16,228 nt of DNA from Oehlia diaphana (lineage: Eukaryota > Glomeromycota > Glomeromycetes > Glomerales > Glomeraceae), in contig QZLH01000166.1 of assembly GCA_003833135.1 (NCBI GenBank), positions 98,773 to 115,000 on the forward strand. Direction: 5' to 3'. The notes below the pieces were generated by a model. It was not told where the DNA came from. It was given only the letters and a program-made list of their open reading frames with translations, and made no database searches. The translations under genes and the position numbers were made by a program. The stretch's first letter is position 1. Every line of letters begins with the position of its first letter. Below are positions 9,202 to 16,228 of this stretch, piece by piece.

Positions 9202-9533
9202 ATTGCATGCACGACGCGAAGAAAAGAATTCTGTAAATATCATTTCTCGAAAATTTTTTCACGCGGAATATCTTTTCCTTATTACAAATTAAGTATTGTT
9301 AGGTAATTACATGCAATTTACATCGGGTCAATCGAATGATAATAAATTATTTACATGTATGACTTAATATGTCATACGTCTCATACGTCATACCCATCCA
9401 CCAATAAAAAAAAAAATTTTGATTACATAAAAAATTTGTAATCACGTGAACTCTTATTTTATTATTAATAATAATAAATCATCTGCCTGTACTTTTATCT
9501 TTCTATCTAGAATTAACAGTTAATAAAAAAAAC

Positions 9534-9639
9534 GCTTTATTTGTTAATGCTTATTTGTAAATGCTTATTGGTTAATGCTTAATTTGTAATTGCTTAATTT
9601 GTAATTGCTTATTATTTGTAAATGCTTATTTGTTAATGA
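9534..9639 (+). repeat. Minisatellite, unit about GCTTATTTGTTAAT
   Basis: Seven head-to-tail copies of a 14-17 bp unit, starting GCTTTATTTGTTAAT, then GCTTATTTGTAAAT, GCTTATTGGTTAAT, twice GCTTAATTTGTAATT, GCTTATTATTTGTAAAT and GCTTATTTGTTAAT. The two central copies are identical. The array begins about 260 bp past the stop of the minus-strand HMG gene and may fall in its 3' flank. Confidence 0.85.
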
Positions 9640-9896
9640 CTTAAAAAAGAATGTACATAACTTTATAATTTTTTTAATCGTTAAATAACATAATATGATA
9701 ATGTAAAAAAAAAAAAATATTTTTTTGATCATTTTTGATCGTTGATGTTTACACATTGTAATTCGATAAAAATTTTCTACCTTTTTACGTAAAAATCTTA
9801 AAAATAATAAAAACTTAATATATATAAAAACTATTCATATGTTCATATGAAAAGAAAGAAATTTTTTTTTTTTTAAAAAAAAAAAAATACATAAAT

Positions 9897-10514
9897 TTAC
9901 ATCGAATTAAAAATCGCTCTCCAATCAACATCGAAATCAAAAAGTTCATTAAGAAAATTGGAGGGAGGAATATCGTTTGAATAATCTAATTCAATTTCTG
10001 AATTATAAGAAAAATAAGTGGATTCAATTAAATCAATTGGTGCAGGCGCTGCAGGTGCTAAAGTTGGATCATTAACTATTACTTTATTAAATGATTCTAT
10101 GTATGAAATAGGCCATTCAGTAATTGGAGACGGTTGTTGTTGAACTTTTGGTTTTGAATTATAATTTGAAGGTGTAATAATATCACTAAAGGAAAGTGAA
10201 TTACGAGGTATTCTTTGACGTCTTTTGTCTAATTCTTGGTCAACATCTTTGGCGATTTTACTGTAGTGTTTTTTAACCCTTCTTGGTTCACTACTCCAAT
10301 GTGCTGCCGCAAATTTCGAAACTTGAGTCATTGGAAATCGACAATTTAATTGTAAGAGATTTTTGGTGTATATTTTTCGATAAACGAAGAATGCATTTGG
10401 CCCTCGACTATTATTTCGCAAATCATCGATATGAATAAAATCTTCTATTTTATATTTTGGAGGGAATGATGGTCGAAAGAGATTTAAATCGAGAATTTCA
10501 TCACTTGAAGTCAT
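9897..10514 (-). CDS. MATA_HMG-type HMG-box transcription factor (205 aa)
   Basis: This is probably a nuclear, sequence-specific DNA-binding regulator of the fungal mating-type (MATA_HMG) HMG-box class. The box spans about residues 36-96: PNAF (39-42), YRK (45-47), FPMTQVSK (60-67), HW (72-73), Y84 and IAK (87-89) are the expected core positions of the three-helix fold. A basic patch (KRRQR, 97-101) follows and may aid nuclear import. Ahead of the box is an FPP motif (17-19) that the second HMG protein shares. The C-terminal half is low-complexity: QQQPSP (125-130), APAAPAP (153-159), then an acidic and aromatic tail (FDFDVDWRAIF, 192-202) that could be an activation region. No intron is needed. 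The start is the first ATG of the frame, near a TATA-like word about 120 bp upstream. It is divergent to the HMG gene at 14708. The specific role is unknown; the class was first known from sex determination, but most members in expanded families need not act in mating. Confidence 0.9.
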   Translation of the reverse strand: MTSSDEILDLNLFRPSFPPKYKIEDFIHIDDLRNNSRGPNAFFVYRKIYTKNLLQLNCRFPMTQVSKFAAAHWSSEPRRVKKHYSKIAKDVDQELDKRRQRIPRNSLSFSDIITPSNYNSKPKVQQQPSPITEWPISYIESFNKVIVNDPTLAPAAPAPIDLIESTYFSYNSEIELDYSNDIPPSNFLNELFDFDVDWRAIFNSM

Positions 10515-10634
10515 AATTCTTTTTCAAAAAAATAAAATAAAAATATAATTTTATTTTTTCAAGAAAACAATGAGATTTTTTTTTAAAAAAAAATAGAACT
10601 GTGAGGAGCGAATTGAAAGGAAAAAAATTCTCTT

Positions 10635-10644
10635 CCTTTTTATA
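10635..10644 (-). promoter_or_regulatory. TATA-like element of the minus-strand HMG gene
   Basis: On the minus strand this reads TATAAAAAGG, about 120 bp before the ATG at 10514. It is flanked by a less biased 90-bp stretch, while the surrounding promoter is dominated by A-runs. Match only; no start site is known. Confidence 0.35.
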
Positions 10645-10685
10645 ACTATTTTCTTGTGTTGTTTGTACTCTTTCATCATCATCAG

Positions 10686-10781
10686 AAAAAAAAAAAAAAA
10701 AAAAAAAATTAAAAAAAAAAAAAAAAAATTACAAAAAAAAAAAATATAAAATAATAAAAAAAAAAAAAAAAAAAAAAAAAA
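10686..10781. repeat. Poly(A)-rich tract in the promoter of the minus-strand HMG gene
   Basis: About 96 bases are almost all A, broken by TT, TTAC, TATAAAATAAT and ending before ATTACAAAG. On the minus strand it is a T-rich tract 170-270 bp before the start codon. Long dA:dT tracts often exclude nucleosomes in fungal promoters; that role is inferred here. Confidence 0.75.
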
Positions 10782-11436
10782 TTACAAAGTAACAATCTAG
10801 TTTTCCAAAAACGTCCATTTACGGTTATACTCGGACAACCATGAAACAAAATCGTTAAAAATAAAATTTTGGGAAATATAACAATAAAAACGCGCAATAT
10901 TGCAACATTCCAATTTCTAGAAAACAAAAGAAAAAAAAAAGAAAGAAAATGAAGATCATGAAAAATTTATGACTTATTTTCTTTTCTTTTTCTTTGTTTT
11001 TTTATTTGGTTAACCCCCTCGTATTAAAATTTATTAATTTATTAAACTACTATTTTCGGGTGTATTAAAATTTATTAATAAGTTAAACAAAAAATCTTTC
11101 GGAAATCTGGTCCGCAAATTAATTTGTAATAGAGAGTAACTTTGACTTTCATAACTGCGCCGCGTGAAAATCAATGATACCGACGGTAACACTAATAAAG
11201 AGTGATCCAATAATATAGTTAAAATAGTTTATTTATTTACGCTGCGGTTTGCGGGTAAAAAAAATTTAGTAGAAATTTAATCTTAGTTTAACAATATAAA
11301 ATTTTTCTATTATCAGTGGTTGAATTGAAAAAGGGGCATTTTTGAATATTAAATTCGGTCACAAAAAAAAAAAAAAAATTTTTTTTTATACATCAGGTTT
11401 TACATTAAAGTCATTAAAGTTTAAGATCACTGACTG
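10782..11436. other. HMG-pair spacer, left part
   Basis: No gene. A short frame on the minus strand (10927-10709) ends in poly-Phe and is not credible as a protein. The words at 10790-10920 (TTTTCCAAAAACGTCC, CTCGGACAACC) are less biased and could be promoter sequence. GTATTAAAATTTATTAAT repeats at 11021-11038 and 11062-11079, a 41-bp period. A short GC-richer patch (CTGCGCCGCGTG, CCGACGG) lies at 11155-11190. Confidence 0.35.
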
Positions 11437-11532
11437 ATGAAAAAAAATCATGCAATATTAATATTACTTATCCTTCTAACAATGTCTTGGGAAGGTAACA
11501 CGATGATTGAAAGTTCTTATACCCAAGTTTGA
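11437..11532 (+). CDS. Possible 31-aa peptide with signal-peptide-like start
   Basis: The ORF opens with ATG at 11437 and ends at TGA 11530-11532. The product begins with a basic n-region (MKKNH), an 11-residue hydrophobic core (AILILLILLTM) and then a polar segment (SWEGNTMIESSYTQV), which is the layout of a secretion signal or membrane anchor. One base out of frame, 11522-11597 continues as a protein-like run (PKFEKEKIKEQQGVNF, then LTNDDWRYE and TAG). The two may therefore be a frameshifted single gene. A donor-like GGTAACA at 11494 could also mean splicing. No family is recognised, there is no C-terminal CaaX box, and a chance ORF in AT-rich DNA is quite possible. Confidence 0.3.
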   Translation: MKKNHAILILLILLTMSWEGNTMIESSYTQV

Positions 11533-11599
11533 AAAAGAAAAGATTAAAGAACAACAAGGCGTAAATTTTCTATATCTGACTAATGATGATTGGAGATAT

Positions 11600-12508
11600 G
11601 AATAGATATGAAACTGTATAATGATTTAATTAACACATTCTTGGGAAAGTCTAGATTTTTGGTTTTTCTTTTCGTAAACAAAGAAACGTGCATTTAAACA
11701 TAATAAGGACTTACATCTAACATTTGTAACGGTTGTAATGCATAATCCAAAAAAAAAATAATTTATCATTTGATATGTAAAAACCTGTAATTAAATAAGA
11801 CTTAACCTAAAATACTTAAAAATACTCAATTTAAGGTAATTATTAACTGAATTAATTGTTTGAGATGTCCAATGATTTTTGTGCATTTTGCCATATTACG
11901 CGATTTGTTTGTTGTAATCACACATAAAAAAAAAAAGGATATTATACGCGTTATTTTATATATATGACTAATATAGAAATATATAATAATATAAATATAT
12001 TGTGTAACAATACCATAAAAATAATTGTTCATTATCGAGATTGAAATTAGCATAGAAAAAAACTTATATACTTTTCGGATATCGTATAGATTTAACATTC
12101 GGGTTAACAATTCCGCACTTACATCATGATTTAACTAATTTTATTATTATTTTTATGAAAACTTTATATGTAAAAGAACATTTTCCATGTTATTTCTGTG
12201 AAAGTGAATGTATTTATTTCTGTGAGTGTATCAAATTTATAGCTAAAATTACCTAAATTTTTATTACGTATATGTTTCATATTCACGGAGTTTTTGCGGA
12301 GAATTACGGATAATAAAAATTATATATATATATATATCAGGGAAAGAACACATTATTTTTTTTTTTTTGCAAGACAATCCAAACTCCGACATAATGATAT
12401 TTTGGATCCATATGAAAGAAATTCTTCGAAAAATATTGGCGTATCAAGATTATGCCGACATTTATATATTCTCTTAATATAGTGGGAGAGTATTATATAT
12501 CAATCAAT
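11600..12508. other. HMG-pair spacer, no supported gene
   Basis: Both strands carry only short frames of low-complexity composition. Near-repeats such as ATTTATTTCTGTGA at 12190-12230 (TTATTTCTGTGAAAGTG and TTATTTCTGTGAGTG) form a small local duplication. Otherwise I see nothing. Confidence 0.35.
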
Positions 12509-12619
12509 ATCACTATATCAGTATATCAAGTAATCAGTATATCAAGATATCTTGATTATACAATCACTATATCAGTATATCAAGTAATCAGTATATCTAA
12601 GATATCTTGATTATACAAT
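12509..12619 (+). repeat. 54-56 bp tandem duplication with internal palindrome
   Basis: Copy one (12509-12562) and copy two (12563-12619) are identical except for a TA insertion in the second, so the duplication is recent. Each copy contains ATATCAGTATATCAAG, then a palindrome: CAAGATATCTTG in copy one and AGATATCT within TAAGATATCTTG in copy two. Each ends GATTATACAAT. Confidence 0.9.
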
Positions 12620-12792
12620 AACATAACAGTAAAGCCTTTGTCTAAAAGATTTATAGATATATAAAAATTGGCATCAATACGATTCGAAGAGGAAAACCTT
12701 TGAAAGATAACCAATGGATAAATAGACTGCGGTTTTCATAGTAATCTTTCCTATATCGTTATTACCTATTAATAAACATGCATAATTACGTA

Positions 12793-12800
12793 TCACGTGA
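12793..12800. promoter_or_regulatory. CACGTG palindrome (TCACGTGA)
   Basis: A perfect 8-bp palindrome holding CACGTG, the core bound by fungal bHLH regulators. It lies in the HMG-pair spacer. Two others are at 13159-13164 (CCACGTGAT) and 13265-13274 (CTCACGTGAG), and one lies beyond the minus-strand gene at 9442-9449. Confidence 0.3.
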
Positions 12801-12950
12801 ACGTGAATAAACCTGCTGATACGTACCACATGGTTAGTACAAAAACCGCCTAATGACAACTAATGACATCACTGTTTCAGATCGATTTGTAATCAATTTA
12901 CTGTTGTAACACCATCAATTAATTAAAAAATTCTAGAAATATATATATGG

Positions 12951-13140
12951 GGGTCAGGTGATGAAAAAAATTTTTTACTATGAGCTGTACGCATTTTTTC
13001 AGGGCCGGAATTATGATAATTTCAGTCGGTTACTATAATAGGAAATAAAATCCTGACTGGCATTATCAAAAATAATCTAAAAAAGGTAAGATTTTCATGA
13101 TTTTTTTAGTTTCAAAATACGCAAACTCAAAACCTGACCC
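12951..13140. mobile_element. Possible 190-bp inverted-repeat element
   Basis: GGGTCAGGT at 12951-12959 is exactly inverted as ACCTGACCC at 13132-13140, within A/T-rich flanks (TATATATGG on the left, TATTGGCC on the right). The interior is non-coding and has a smaller inverted pair (CAGTC near 13023, GACTG near 13055). Nine bases is a short arm, so this may be chance. The phrase GGTGATGAAA recurs at 12957 and about 13232, hinting at a wider repeated segment. Confidence 0.3.
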
Positions 13141-13264
13141 TATTGGCCTATTCTACTCCACGTGATTGGTGTTCGGTGACATTTAAGGGGATGTGAAAAA
13201 AATAATTTTGGTCAGATAAAATAACGATGCCGGTGATGAAATTTTTAGGTCACGTCACTCAAGT

Positions 13265-13274
13265 CTCACGTGAG
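13265..13274. promoter_or_regulatory. 10-bp CACGTG palindrome (CTCACGTGAG)
   Basis: A perfect palindrome around CACGTG, about 1.4 kb upstream of the plus-strand HMG gene and next to a second ACGT word (GGTCACGTCACTC at 13248-13260). It fits a bHLH or bZIP site. No direct evidence of use. Confidence 0.3.
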
Positions 13275-14280
13275 GGAAGAAAATTGGTTTGTAATCATGC
13301 GCATCATGTGATCATTTAAAAAATATAAAATTTTTTTAATTGTGATGCTTATGATCGAAAAAAATATTTTTTGAGGGGGATTTTTTTTTTTCTAAATATA
13401 ATACAAGTAAGTGATGCAATCAAATGTTAAAAAAGCATGTGAATTAAGCGATTTAAGAAAAAAAAGTTGAGACAATGTATAAAATTATAAAAAACGAGTA
13501 ACTAAAAAAAATTATTAATAATAATAAAATGCAAATAATATTGATTTACGCTATTCAATGAATTACAAAATATAAATAAAAAATCATCGAATCATCTTTT
13601 ACTCATTTAAAGTTTACTTTTTTGGTTATTGACTTCGATATTTTGAATTTTTCTTTAAGAAGAAAAGAAAAAACAAGGGATGAAATTTTTAGGGGGGACG
13701 AAAATATTTACTTTTAGTGTAATTTGTAATTTTTAATTGATTATTTAATGATTCGTAATACAATAAGTAATCAACATAAAATCTGTAAAAGTTTGAAATT
13801 AAATTAAATATTTAATATTCGCATTTTTCGAATAGATGATCTTCGAAATATCACATTTTGTGATATAAAAAAAAAAAACGCTGACAATCACTAAAATTAG
13901 ACATAATGCAAATGCACAGCCACTTCAATAGAGGTTTAATAAACGACCGTGAAATTTTTTGATTGATTTCTTAATATTCTTTCACACGGAGAATTGATTC
14001 CTAATCTATAAATAGATGGTAAATATTTTAGTAATCTTTCCCTAATTTAATTAATTTAATTACCAAATAGCAGCCTTTCGGAGTTTCAAATAATCAATTT
14101 ATTTAACCTGAAAAGAATTTATGAGATTTTTTTGTTTACAAAAGATAAAGAAGATAATTTTTTTTTTTTATTGTTTTTCATAATTGGTAATATTAAAGTT
14201 TTAAATTGGATATTTAAACGGGAATGTTTGGTTTTGAAATATTTTTTTTTTTTTTTTTTTCTTATTGTCACATTTTAACG
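13275..14280. other. HMG-pair spacer, right part, no supported gene
   Basis: A/T-rich sequence with homopolymers. GATGAAATTTTTAGG occurs at about 13234 and 13679, a 15-bp direct repeat. Short ORFs are not protein-like. Confidence 0.35.
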
Positions 14281-14411
14281 GAAATTTATATATTTGTATA
14301 TTGATATTGAATTGGTCAGAGTACTAAAACAATGCATATTATTTATTTTGTATGAAATTTATGTATATTTGTACATTGATACGAATTGTTCAATGTATTA
14401 AAACAATGCAT
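14281..14411 (+). repeat. Duplicated promoter module with AACAAT core
   Basis: Two related segments, 14281-14338 and 14354-14411, share GAAATTTAT, TATTTGTA, ATTGATA, GAATTG and finally TA(C/T)TAAAACAATGCAT. The last word contains AACAAT, a core recognised by many HMG boxes. The module is 300-430 bp upstream of the plus-strand HMG gene, so it could serve auto- or cross-regulation. That role is inference. Confidence 0.6.
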
Positions 14412-14639
14412 AGATTTTTGATTAAAGTTATATTATCGATTTATGATAAGAACTAGATCTATTTTTTTTTTAGATGTTTTCCTTCCCTTCTTCTGAACAC
14501 TTCTAAATAATTTAACTTAATTTGATTAGATTTTCAAACTTTAATTGTAATATTTTATATATATGATTATTTTATACAGTATATATAATACTATACTTAC
14601 AGTATATCGTGTATCGTTGAATTTATTTCTTTTTATCCT

Positions 14640-14648
14640 TATAAATAA
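14640..14648 (+). promoter_or_regulatory. TATA-like element of the plus-strand HMG gene
   Basis: TATAAATAA lies 60 bp before the ATG at 14708. A GTAAGT word follows at 14654 and could be a donor of a leader intron, but no acceptor is clear before the start codon. Confidence 0.3.
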
Positions 14649-14684
14649 TTCAAGTAAGTAACATAATTTTATTTATTTTTCTTC

Positions 14685-14706
14685 AAAAAAAAAAAAAAAA
14701 AAAAAA
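14685..14706. repeat. Poly(A) run directly before the start codon
   Basis: Twenty-two A residues end two bases before ATG 14708, so the leader of this mRNA would be A-rich right up to the start. The run may vary in length between strains. Confidence 0.9.
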
Positions 14707-14707
14707 T

Positions 14708-15511
14708 ATGAATGTATCAAAATTGAATTCAGAAAATCTTTCAAATGTCATTTCTAATAATATTTTACCTCGCGTTATACTCCCTTTCCCTCCAAACATC
14801 ACCGCTTATGAGATAGCAAACAAAAGACTTCGGTCAAATATACGTTCTAAAGCACCAAACGCGTTTTTTATTTATAGAAAAGTATTTATGGATCATTTAT
14901 TATCTTTAGATCATAAATTCAAGATGACAGATGTTTCAAAACTTGCTAGTGAACATTGGAAAAATGAAACTCAAGAAGTTATAACAACTTATAAAAAAAT
15001 TTCAAAACAAGTTGAAAAAGAATTGAATAATATAAGAAACAAAAACTTAGTATATGCTAATGATATTGAAAAACATAAGTTTATGAAGAGGAAAGAAACT
15101 AAATCTATTGGAGAATGTACAATTTCAACATTTTCAATCAATGAAAAGAGTTCAACTAATGAGATTGATAATTCTAAGAATAATGGGGGGATCAATTGTT
15201 CTATAAAAAGTAAACCAAATTCAATAAAAATTTTCAAGTATTTACAACCGAGATTATCTTCAAATTTTAATTTCAATTCAATTTTAGATGACAATATTAT
15301 GCAGCTTTATGATAATGAATTGACAATATCATCAATTGATTGTCAAATATCAAATGATTCTAATATTAATAATTGTTATGATTATGATTATGATTATGAT
15401 TATGATTATGGTCATAAAAAAATTTATGATCCTTCCACACTCATAAATAATAATCAAGATTACTTTGGAGATCATAATTTAGAATGGTATTTGAATGATT
15501 TCAATCATTAA
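14708..15511 (+). CDS. MATA_HMG-type HMG-box transcription factor (267 aa)
   Basis: This is probably a nuclear DNA-binding regulator and a paralogue of the 205-aa protein encoded at 10514-9897. The HMG box covers about residues 47-107: PNAF (50-53), YRK (56-58), F71, MTDVSK (73-78), HW (83-84), Y95 and KEL (104-106). Thirty of 60 aligned box positions are identical to the other protein, with no gap. An FPP motif (27-29) precedes the box in both. After the box come a lysine-rich stretch (KFMKRKE, about 121-127), a long Asn/Ser-rich linker, a YDYDYDYDYDYG run (224-235) encoded by a TATGAT hexanucleotide repeat, and an acidic and aromatic end (FGDHNLEWYLNDF, 254-266) that could activate transcription. 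No intron is needed. The first ATG follows an A22 run. The biological role, including any part in mating, is not shown by sequence. Confidence 0.9.
   Translation: MNVSKLNSENLSNVISNNILPRVILPFPPNITAYEIANKRLRSNIRSKAPNAFFIYRKVFMDHLLSLDHKFKMTDVSKLASEHWKNETQEVITTYKKISKQVEKELNNIRNKNLVYANDIEKHKFMKRKETKSIGECTISTFSINEKSSTNEIDNSKNNGGINCSIKSKPNSIKIFKYLQPRLSSNFNFNSILDDNIMQLYDNELTISSIDCQISNDSNINNCYDYDYDYDYDYGHKKIYDPSTLINNNQDYFGDHNLEWYLNDFNH
15377..15410 (+). repeat. Coding (TATGAT)n microsatellite
   Basis: About five and a half perfect TATGAT units encode alternating Tyr and Asp in the C-terminal part of the plus-strand HMG protein. A hexamer unit keeps the frame when copies are gained or lost, so length variation would be tolerated. 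Confidence 0.95.
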
Positions 15512-16228
15512 ATTAATTCAATTTGGGTTGGAAATCACGGCATATAGCATTGTATATACTGTGTGTATGATACTGTTGTTATAAGAGGGCTTGATTTGTT
15601 AATATCTGTGATTTTTTTATATTTTATTTATGAGATTTTGTTATTCATGATTTCTTTAGATTCTTTGTATATTTGTATATATTTTGTTTATGGACAAATA
15701 TGATATAAATGGTAATTTGAAGTTTATATCATGTAAATGTGATTAAATAAAATAACAATTTTAGAAATTGTAAAATGACTATTTATAATATTTTGTAACA
15801 TCACCAAGTTACATCTCAATCAAATCTATCTTGGACCGTATATTTAAGACGTACGGACACAATGCAATCCATCATATTTGGCAACATAAATCGTCACGTT
15901 ATTCGGTTAAATCTGTTGTAATCTATTAAATAAATAGCCAAATTAAGAAAACACAATTGATTCCACGTTTATTCCAAGTTCGATTCTTTACATTGTAAAA
16001 TAAAAAAAAACAAAAAATCATAAAGGAATAAATATTTAATTAAAAATTACTGAATTAAGTATAAAAGCATTTTTTTTTTTTTTTAAATTCAGATTTGGAA
16101 ATTAATTTTCTTTTATATTATTTTAATTCTTTCATTTATTTAAATATTATCTCGATTTTTTTTTTTTTTTTTTAAAAAAAAATTATTTATTTATAAAAAA
16201 AATTAATTATGAACAAAATTTTTTCTTT
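15512..16228. other. 3' flank of the plus-strand HMG gene, no further gene
   Basis: AATAAA at 15746-15751 is a candidate polyadenylation signal 235 bp after the stop codon. The segment 15790-15990 is less AT-biased (GGACCGTATATTTAAGACGTACGG, with CCGTA and TACGG inverted). It could be the start of another element or gene beyond the window, but no ORF supports that. The remainder is homopolymer-rich. Confidence 0.35.

Larger units (their letters stand above)
8375..9533. other. Intergenic stretch downstream of the minus-strand HMG gene
   Basis: No ORF of note. The segment 8980-9260 is richer in GC than its surroundings (CCCTCGGCTAGTCGGC, GATGCGTCCCAAAACG, GCACGACGCGAAG) and holds a 16-bp palindrome at 9186. 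It might be a relic of a mobile element, but I find no coding sequence or matching termini. Confidence 0.35.

Noticed and set aside
10709..10927. 72-codon minus-strand ORF with hydrophobic N-terminal half
   Set aside because: The C-terminal third is poly-Phe from the poly(A) tract. The hydrophobic part is what T-rich promoter DNA gives by chance.
11826..12482. ORFs at 11826-12110 (minus) and 12294-12482 (plus)
   Set aside because: Low-complexity Ile/Tyr/Phe composition, no homologous pattern, and no regulatory context.
12674..12859. 61-codon minus-strand ORF
   Set aside because: Composition is nearer to normal than the others, but it has no recognised motif and no splice context. Too short to support alone.
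14989..15294. 101-codon minus-strand ORF
   Set aside because: Antisense shadow of the plus-strand HMG gene, lying wholly within it.
1..16228. tRNA, rRNA or CRISPR array
   Set aside because: I saw no TTCGANTC-type arm with a matching acceptor stem, no rRNA words, and no regularly spaced identical repeats with unique spacers. The tandem arrays present are adjoining minisatellites.

Overview
The window is about 16 kb of very AT-rich eukaryotic DNA (I estimate roughly three quarters A+T), full of long A/T homopolymers and with few genes. The best guess for the source is a filamentous fungus of the Glomeromycotina (arbuscular mycorrhizal fungi, Rhizophagus-like). Three things support this: the base composition, two intronless mating-type-like HMG-box (MATA_HMG) genes, and a decayed kelch-repeat gene. 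Both families are expanded in those genomes. This assignment is an inference, since there is no rRNA or other marker gene here.

Layout. Bases 1-1000 hold no intact gene, only two short coding-like fragments (627-776 and 860-964). Bases about 1500-2729 are the wreck of a kelch-repeat, single-pass membrane protein gene with stops and frameshifts but a readable intron. Bases 2730-4350 are non-coding and include a 319-bp inverted-repeat-bounded block built around a degenerate ATTCGTATAA minisatellite. Bases 4796-5932 hold a string of short coding-like fragments that I cannot name, interrupted by a 175-bp MITE-like element with 30-bp terminal inverted repeats (5311-5485). Bases 5940-9530 have no gene, only homopolymers, a weak inverted-repeat pair and some palindromes.

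The core of the window is a divergent (head-to-head) pair of HMG-box genes, 10514-9897 on the minus strand and 14708-15511 on the plus strand, with about 4.2 kb between their start codons. Their HMG boxes are 50% identical over 60 ungapped residues (my own count), and both have an FPP motif upstream of the box, so they are paralogues. They are probably sequence-specific nuclear transcription factors. The 4.2-kb spacer has no large gene. It contains a 31-codon ORF with a signal-peptide-like start, a 54-56 bp tandem duplication, a possible small inverted-repeat element, three CACGTG palindromes, and a duplicated module carrying AACAAT (an HMG-type target core) upstream of the second gene. Bases 15512-16228 are 3' flank without a recognisable gene.

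Nothing here is a proven new system. The parts most worth checking are the divergent HMG pair with its spacer and the two short non-autonomous elements.
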